Source: Elusimicrobiota bacterium
GTDB taxonomy: Bacteria > Elusimicrobiota > Elusimicrobia > F11
Direction: 5' to 3'
Length of the DNA stretch: 6,152 nt
Assembly (NCBI GenBank): GCA_022709485.1
Contig: JAKLIS010000090.1
Location: 1-6,152 of the forward strand
Part shown: in pieces, positions 1 to 3,338 of the stretch
How positions within the stretch are numbered: the stretch's first letter is position 1
How the letters are laid out: every line of letters begins with the position of its first letter
The notes under the pieces: model-generated
The model's input: only the letters and a program-made list of their open reading frames with translations
Databases searched by the model: none
What the model was told of the DNA's origin: nothing
Made by a program: the position numbers and the translations under genes

Positions 1-21
1 GCTTGGCATGAGGAATAGATT

Positions 22-158
22 CCGTCATTCCCGCGAAAGCGGGAATCCAGGCTGTAAACATGATGTCGAAAAGCAGGTCCCCTACCTGGATTCCCGTACC
101 GATTCCTTGACATTCATAATCCGGTACGTCCCTTGGGGACGCTTTCGCGGGAATGACA
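22..158. repeat. Compound palindromic intergenic repeat (VIPAKAGIQ type)
   Basis: Seen directly: perfect 18-base outer arms, 24-41 (gtcattcccgcgaaagcg) pairing with 140-157. Inside are a perfect 12-base pair (40-51 with 85-96), a 7-base pair (95-101 with 122-128) and a 6-base hairpin with a 3-base loop (127-132 with 136-141). The left arm alone also folds as an 8-base stem closed by a GAAA tetraloop (27-34 with 39-46). Read forward from base 24 the left arm gives VIPAKAGIQ, a peptide known from spurious ORFs over dispersed repeats in many bacterial genomes. No target-site duplication or transposase is visible. It is probably a non-autonomous, MITE- or REP-like element; a structured leader of the downstream gene is a less likely reading. 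Confidence 0.85.
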
Positions 159-196
159 CGATGTGTTTAAGGTGACGATTTTAAAAACATCAACAT

Positions 197-1519
197 ATGA
201 AAAATAAACTTATAGAAAAACTTCAAACGGCGCTTTCAAAGCGGTCTCTATTCGGTTGGCAGATTTTTGAGGTTGAAACGAAGTCTCATCAATCTTTTCT
301 GGCGTTGGGAGATAGGGAGTGTTTTCGAGAAGCCAATGTTTTGCGTTATGACATCACAATTCATGTACTTAAAGAGGAAGGCGGCACCAAAAAATTGGGG
401 ACTTCTTCTTTTGAATTAAGTCCGGAGAGTTTCCCAAACCTTGAAAAGAATTTAGACGAGGCGATTTTTGCTGCGGGACTCGTATCCAATGAGATTTTTG
501 AGTTGCCCGATGGTACGGGCTCCTATCCCGAGGTTGAAATTTTAGACGCTTCCCTTTCCAAAGACACGTTAAAAGAATGTGAAGATAGAACCCGATCGGC
601 TGTTTCGAAAGAAAAAGGGATTAGGCTTTCTTCCGCGGAATTTTTTGTCGACGAAATCCATTCGCGCCTTCTTAACCATAAAGGGTTGAACATTTCACAA
701 GAAAGTTCCATCCTCGAATCAGAAATAATTCTGTTGGCTTCGTCCGGGAAGGACGAAAAAGAATTTATCAGCCGGTTTAGAAGGAGATTTATCATCGATT
801 TTAATTTGGAGGTGGAAATTGAACGGGCGAGTCAACTTTCACGGGATGCCGGACGATCTCGCCTCCCCAAAACGGGCGAATTCCCGGTGGTTTTTTCGGG
901 AGAAACGCTGGATAAAATGTTTGAACCGCTTATTGCCTGGTCTTCGGCGCGTTTGAGATACAACCGGATTATCGATAAAGCGTTGGGATCCAATCTGGTG
1001 GGCGCGGGCAAAGTGGCGGGAGATGCCATCACGATTTGGAGTAACGGGCTTTTAAAAGGGGGCATGGGTTCTTGCCGATTTGACGGCTTTGGAAGCCCTA
1101 TGAGCCGTGTGCTTTTGATTCAAAATAATATTCTCAAAACCTATTTGGCCAACAAGCAATACGCGGATTATTTAAAAATTCCTGTGACGGGAGATCTGGG
1201 CAATATAGAGGTGGCTCCGGGATCCACTCCTTTCGAGCTTTTCCTGGATCCGAGTCTTATCGGAGAGAAAGTGATTTACCATATCCAAGCTTTTTCTGCC
1301 TTTGAACCCAATCCCATCACGGGCGCTTTTTCCGCTGAAATTCGGGCAGGATATGAGATTAAACCTGGTAGCATCCAACCCATAAAGGGCGGATCCGTTT
1401 CAGGATTTCTCCAACAAGGCCTTCAAAACTGCCTTCTTTCAAAAGAGCAGGAGCTCCGGGAAAGAATTTTGGCGCCCAAAGGAATTCTGTTTAAAAAACT
1501 CACCCTCGCCGGCGCATAG
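197..1519 (+). CDS. TldD/PmbA family protein, TldE (PmbA)-like non-catalytic subunit
   Basis: Predicted 440-residue cytoplasmic protein, close to the roughly 450 residues of E. coli PmbA/TldE. In that family TldE pairs with the metalloprotease TldD, and the complex processes small modified peptides such as microcins and some RiPP precursors. The N-terminal half is divergent and carries an NHKG element (160-163) where relatives have an NS-x-G type motif. The C-terminal half shows the family pattern: GRSRLP (219-224), then PVVFSGE (230-236), a glycine-rich stretch (283-300) and TGAFSAEIRAGYEI (375-388). The HExxxH zinc site of TldD is absent, which points to the TldE side. The ATG at 197 is forced: an in-frame stop lies at 182-184 and no other early start exists. 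It has no convincing Shine-Dalgarno, since the nearest purine-rich run (169-175) is about 20 bases away. No TldD partner lies downstream; one could lie upstream of the window. Family call is firm, substrate unknown. Confidence 0.85.
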   Translation: MKNKLIEKLQTALSKRSLFGWQIFEVETKSHQSFLALGDRECFREANVLRYDITIHVLKEEGGTKKLGTSSFELSPESFPNLEKNLDEAIFAAGLVSNEIFELPDGTGSYPEVEILDASLSKDTLKECEDRTRSAVSKEKGIRLSSAEFFVDEIHSRLLNHKGLNISQESSILESEIILLASSGKDEKEFISRFRRRFIIDFNLEVEIERASQLSRDAGRSRLPKTGEFPVVFSGETLDKMFEPLIAWSSARLRYNRIIDKALGSNLVGAGKVAGDAITIWSNGLLKGGMGSCRFDGFGSPMSRVLLIQNNILKTYLANKQYADYLKIPVTGDLGNIEVAPGSTPFELFLDPSLIGEKVIYHIQAFSAFEPNPITGAFSAEIRAGYEIKPGSIQPIKGGSVSGFLQQGLQNCLLSKEQELRERILAPKGILFKKLTLAGA

Positions 1520-1545
1520 TTCATACCGAAGGTTTCCTCGACTTC

Positions 1546-1682
1546 CGAACCCCCCCCATCCCTCCCCTTCACCGCCTCCGGCTTGTTCCGAGCGGGGAAG
1601 GCGCTTTTTTAAAGGGAGCGGATTTTTATCCTCCCCAAGTGAGCCGGAGGTGAACGCGGAGAGGGTTATCAGGGAGGGGTGG
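1546..1682. repeat. Imperfect long inverted repeat in intergenic spacer
   Basis: The core arms are a perfect 9-base match: cctccggct at 1575-1583 and its complement at 1642-1650. Similarity continues outward with small gaps: ttca at 1568-1571 matches tgaa at 1651-1654, and the C-rich run at about 1551-1567 faces G-rich runs at 1661-1665 and 1671-1680. The centre near 1612 is AT-rich. A smaller hairpin, 1630-1634 with 1646-1650, lies in the right half. It may be a decayed miniature mobile element or dispersed repeat that now carries the terminator; the outer boundaries are approximate. Confidence 0.5.
1573..1610 (+). terminator. Probable rho-independent terminator of the TldE-like gene
   Basis: A stem of cgcct (1573-1577) with aggcg (1599-1603), extended by two C-G pairs past a bulged A at 1598, is followed directly by C and six T (1604-1610). 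The stem is short and the loop is about 16 bases, so strength is uncertain. Position, 54 bases after the stop codon and ahead of an independent promoter, fits termination of the first gene. Confidence 0.45.
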
Positions 1683-1790
1683 AAAAGGGGAGATACCCTT
1701 CATGAAAATTTCCTAAAAATACCTCGGATTCTAGACACGTTTATGGCTTGGGCAAGGCGGAAAAAAGCAAGTTTTTTCCAACGGAATAGG

Positions 1791-1799
1791 TGGTATAAT
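1791..1799 (+). promoter_or_regulatory. Extended -10 sigma-70-type promoter for nadK
   Basis: TGGTATAAT is a perfect extended -10 (TG-n-TATAAT). No good -35 lies at the proper distance; the T-rich run at 1772-1777 matches poorly, as is usual for extended -10 promoters. Initiation would fall near A1806, giving a leader of about 42 bases to the nadK ATG at 1848. This supports the 1848 start and rules against translation from 1650 on this transcript. It may drive nadK, the barrel gene and the oxidoreductase together. Confidence 0.65.
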
Positions 1800-1847
1800 G
1801 CGAGGACTTTGCGCAACAAAATTCGTCATCGATCCTCAGGCGAAGGA

Positions 1848-2654
1848 ATGCCTCGATCAGTTGCCATTTTCGCCAACCCCTTCAAAAAACGGTCTAAAAA
1901 AGAAGTATCTCGTTTAAAGGTTTGGTTGGCTCGGCATAAAATCTCGATCCTTCCATCCCGTTCTATTTCTCAAGCGGAAGTAATTTTTTCGCTGGGAGGA
2001 GACGGGACTGTGTTGTCTTTGGCGCCTCAGGCGGCCAAGCTCGGTATTCCGATTTTGGGTATCAATTTAGGCCGGTTGGGATTTTTAACGGCGTCAGACG
2101 CCAATGATATGGGTCGAATATTAAATCTCTGGATGAAAAATCAATTGGTGACGTCGGAGCGAATGATGCTGGAGGTGGAGGCTCCCATGCTAAAGCGGCC
2201 GCTTATCGCATTAAATGACGCTGTCGTTCGCACGGGGGCGACATCGCGCGTGATCACCGTTGACGCTTCGGTTGAAAATGAGAGTTTGGGATGTTTTGTG
2301 GGGGACGGCATCATCGTCAGCACATCCACCGGATCCACGGCCTATTCTTTGTCGGCGTCGGGGCCGGTCGTTCATCCGGGAATGGACGCGCTTCTTTTAA
2401 CCCCCATTTGCGCTCATAGCTTTACCCAGCGGCCGGTGGTTTTTCCCGCGTATCAAGAACTTTGTTTAGAGCTTCATGAGCGCCGCACCAGTGACGACGT
2501 TCAATTAACTCTGGATGGACAAAAAACTTTTATGTTAAAAAATGGAGACAAAGTGTATATTCGAAAAGCGCCTTTTAAGCTCAAGCTTTTATGTGACCCA
2601 GAGATGCCATATTTCAAATTATTGAGGGAAAAAATGTCCTGGGGAGGAAAATAA
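1848..2654 (+). CDS. nadK: NAD kinase (ATP-NAD kinase)
   Basis: Cytoplasmic enzyme that phosphorylates NAD at the 2'-hydroxyl of its adenosine ribose to make NADP. At 268 residues it is slightly shorter than the usual 270-300. The N-terminal Rossmann-like domain starts at SVAIFANP (4-11) and holds the diagnostic GGDGT (50-54), followed by GINLGRLGFLT (71-81). The NAD-binding ND pair (N123, D124) sits in ALNDAVV, where many homologues have NE. The C-terminal domain has the GDGIIVSTSTGSTAYSLSAS signature (152-171), PICAHSFTQRPVV and a late LDGQ. The ATG at 1848 is chosen because the protein then begins like its family and the start lies just downstream of an extended -10 promoter. Its ribosome site is modest: AGG at 1838-1840, with an AAGGA too close to the ATG to be ideal. 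The in-frame ATG at 1650 would add 66 atypical residues. The next candidate start is 3 bases after the stop. Confidence 0.95.
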   Translation: MPRSVAIFANPFKKRSKKEVSRLKVWLARHKISILPSRSISQAEVIFSLGGDGTVLSLAPQAAKLGIPILGINLGRLGFLTASDANDMGRILNLWMKNQLVTSERMMLEVEAPMLKRPLIALNDAVVRTGATSRVITVDASVENESLGCFVGDGIIVSTSTGSTAYSLSASGPVVHPGMDALLLTPICAHSFTQRPVVFPAYQELCLELHERRTSDDVQLTLDGQKTFMLKNGDKVYIRKAPFKLKLLCDPEMPYFKLLREKMSWGGK

Positions 2655-2660
2655 AAAATG
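2641..2660 (+). promoter_or_regulatory. Strong ribosome binding site with alternative ATG (2658)
   Basis: GGGGAGG (2641-2647), in the last codons of nadK, lies 10 bases before an ATG at 2658, itself 3 bases past the nadK stop. This looks like an ideal coupled start. It is in frame with the barrel gene and open through the repeat, so initiation here would add 49 residues before the signal peptide. It may be the ancestral start, displaced by repeat insertion; which start is used cannot be settled from sequence alone. Confidence 0.5.
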
Positions 2661-2768
2661 ACAGCCGATTTTAATACCGTCATTCCCAAATGCCGTCGGT
2701 CATGCCCGAATGCCGGCCCCCGAATGTATCTGTCGGGGGCCCCTGTCGAGAAAGATCCCAGCCAGAAA

Positions 2769-2811
2769 CATGCTGGGATGACGAAGAATGGGAGGCATGC
2801 TGGGATGACGA
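2769..2811 (+). repeat. 16-base tandem direct repeat, period 27
   Basis: Two identical copies (2769-2784, 2796-2811) each contain gggatgacg. The 27-base period preserves reading frame and encodes HAGMT twice in the barrel gene's frame. The second copy contains the chosen ATG at 2805. The pair probably arose by duplication of the right end of the palindromic repeat. Confidence 0.85.
2790..2807 (+). promoter_or_regulatory. Ribosome binding site and start codon inside the repeat
   Basis: GGGAGG (2790-2795) lies 9 bases before the ATG at 2805. It sits in the spacer between the two 16-base direct repeats, so the repeat supplies the whole initiation signal. This start gives an immediate, well-formed signal peptide, which is why it is preferred over 2658. 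Confidence 0.65.
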
Positions 2812-3338
2812 CACATAAGAAATTAATTTTCGCTTTAGTCACTATGGCGACCTTCTTCCTGTTCGGCGCTGGATTGTTAATTCATGCGGCAGAGCGACGG
2901 GGAGACCAAGGTTTCGGCGTCATGCTGGGCCGCCCAACGGCTGTTACGGCGAAAGTGTGGATGGACAACAATTGGACCTTGGAAGGAGCGGTGGGAGTGG
3001 CGAGTAGTGATTTGGACATTCATGCTGACATTCTCTACCATGATTTTTCTCTTATTCGGAATTCTTCTTCTTTAAGCCAAATTTTTGGCGGCATGTTGGA
3101 TCATGGAGAGGTTCCCGTTTATATTGGGGCCGGTCCCAAAGTTCTTTTCCATGATGACACCGAAATTGGAATTCGGATTCCTTTAGGCCTCAGTTATTTC
3201 CCCAATCAATCCCCATGGGAATTTTTCATGGAATTGGCCCCGGTTGTACGCCTGGCGCCGAGCGGCGGTATGAACGCGGATTACGGGATTGGGGCCCGGT
3301 ATTATTTTGAAGCCATCCGCCCCCGGGAGACAGAATGA
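2805..3338 (+). CDS. Small exported outer-membrane beta-barrel-like protein
   Basis: No gene name is recognised. From the ATG at 2805 the product has 177 residues. A classical Sec signal peptide is visible: basic start MTTHKK, hydrophobic core at residues 7-26, probable cleavage after A28 or A29 (IHAA before E30). The mature part has short alternating hydrophobic/polar stretches rich in glycine and aromatics: GFGVMLGRPTAVTAKVW (36-52), VPVYIGAGPKVLF (103-115), IGIRIPLGLSYFP (121-133), WEFFMELAPVVRL (138-150) and YGIGARYYF (160-168). This pattern, ending in an aromatic strand, resembles small outer-membrane barrel proteins often annotated as hypothetical in diderm bacteria. It has no catalytic motif or lipobox. 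The stop overlaps the next gene's ATG (ATGA at 3335-3338), suggesting translational coupling. An upstream in-frame ATG at 2658 would give 226 residues with a 49-residue Cys-containing, basic leader, unlikely for a Sec substrate. Export is well supported, the barrel fold is inferred, function unknown. Confidence 0.75.
   Translation: MTTHKKLIFALVTMATFFLFGAGLLIHAAERRGDQGFGVMLGRPTAVTAKVWMDNNWTLEGAVGVASSDLDIHADILYHDFSLIRNSSSLSQIFGGMLDHGEVPVYIGAGPKVLFHDDTEIGIRIPLGLSYFPNQSPWEFFMELAPVVRLAPSGGMNADYGIGARYYFEAIRPRETE

Larger units (their letters stand above)
1520..1847. other. Gap between the TldE-like gene and nadK, no gene
   Basis: This 328-base stretch holds a run of eight C (1550-1557), a probable terminator, an imperfect inverted repeat and an extended -10 promoter, each listed separately. 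The nadK frame stays open back to an ATG at 1650, but that extension is unlike any NAD kinase N-terminus that I recognise, crosses the inverted repeat and promoter, and is best treated as untranslated. Confidence 0.7.
2677..2811. repeat. Second palindromic repeat, overlapping the start of the barrel gene
   Basis: The left edge (cgtcattccc, 2678-2687) and right edge (gctgggatgacg, 2799-2810) are imperfect inverted copies of each other, of the same general type as the outer arms of the repeat at 22-158. The interior has a perfect 8-base stem, ggcccccg (2715-2722) with cgggggcc (2734-2741), around an 11-base loop. The right half holds a 16-base direct repeat, catgctgggatgacga, at 2769-2784 and 2796-2811, a period of 27 bases. 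The opposite strand reads VIPAC twice across that duplication, again the VIPA-type peptide. Boundaries are approximate. Confidence 0.7.

Noticed and set aside
1..18. Possible C-terminal end of an upstream gene (frame 1 stops at TAG 16-18)
   Set aside because: Only five codons are visible and they match no family; cannot be supported.
107..112. Perfect TTGACA, a consensus -35 box
   Set aside because: No -10-like hexamer lies 15-19 bases downstream (GC-rich there), and it falls inside the loop of the palindromic repeat; probably chance.
2..175. Stop-free plus-strand frame across the first repeat, ending in TGA at 173-175
   Set aside because: It consists mostly of repeat sequence (a VIPAKAGIQ-type spurious ORF in another frame), with no recognisable protein.
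1550..1557. Run of eight C as a phase-variation tract
   Set aside because: It lies between genes, 31 bases after a stop codon and far from a promoter or start codon, with no sign of a switch.
1650..1847. N-terminal extension of NAD kinase from ATG 1650
   Set aside because: Not like NAD kinase N-termini, overlaps the inverted repeat and contains the promoter; the start at 1848 is better.
2715..2741. GC-rich hairpin as terminator of nadK
   Set aside because: No T-run follows; it is better explained as the core stem of the repeat.
2769..2811. CRISPR-like pair of short repeats
   Set aside because: Only two copies with an 11-base spacer, lying inside a palindromic element.
2501..2842. Minus-strand open frame of 113 codons over the end of nadK and the repeat
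   Set aside because: Antisense shadow; its VIPAC repeats come from the palindromic element.
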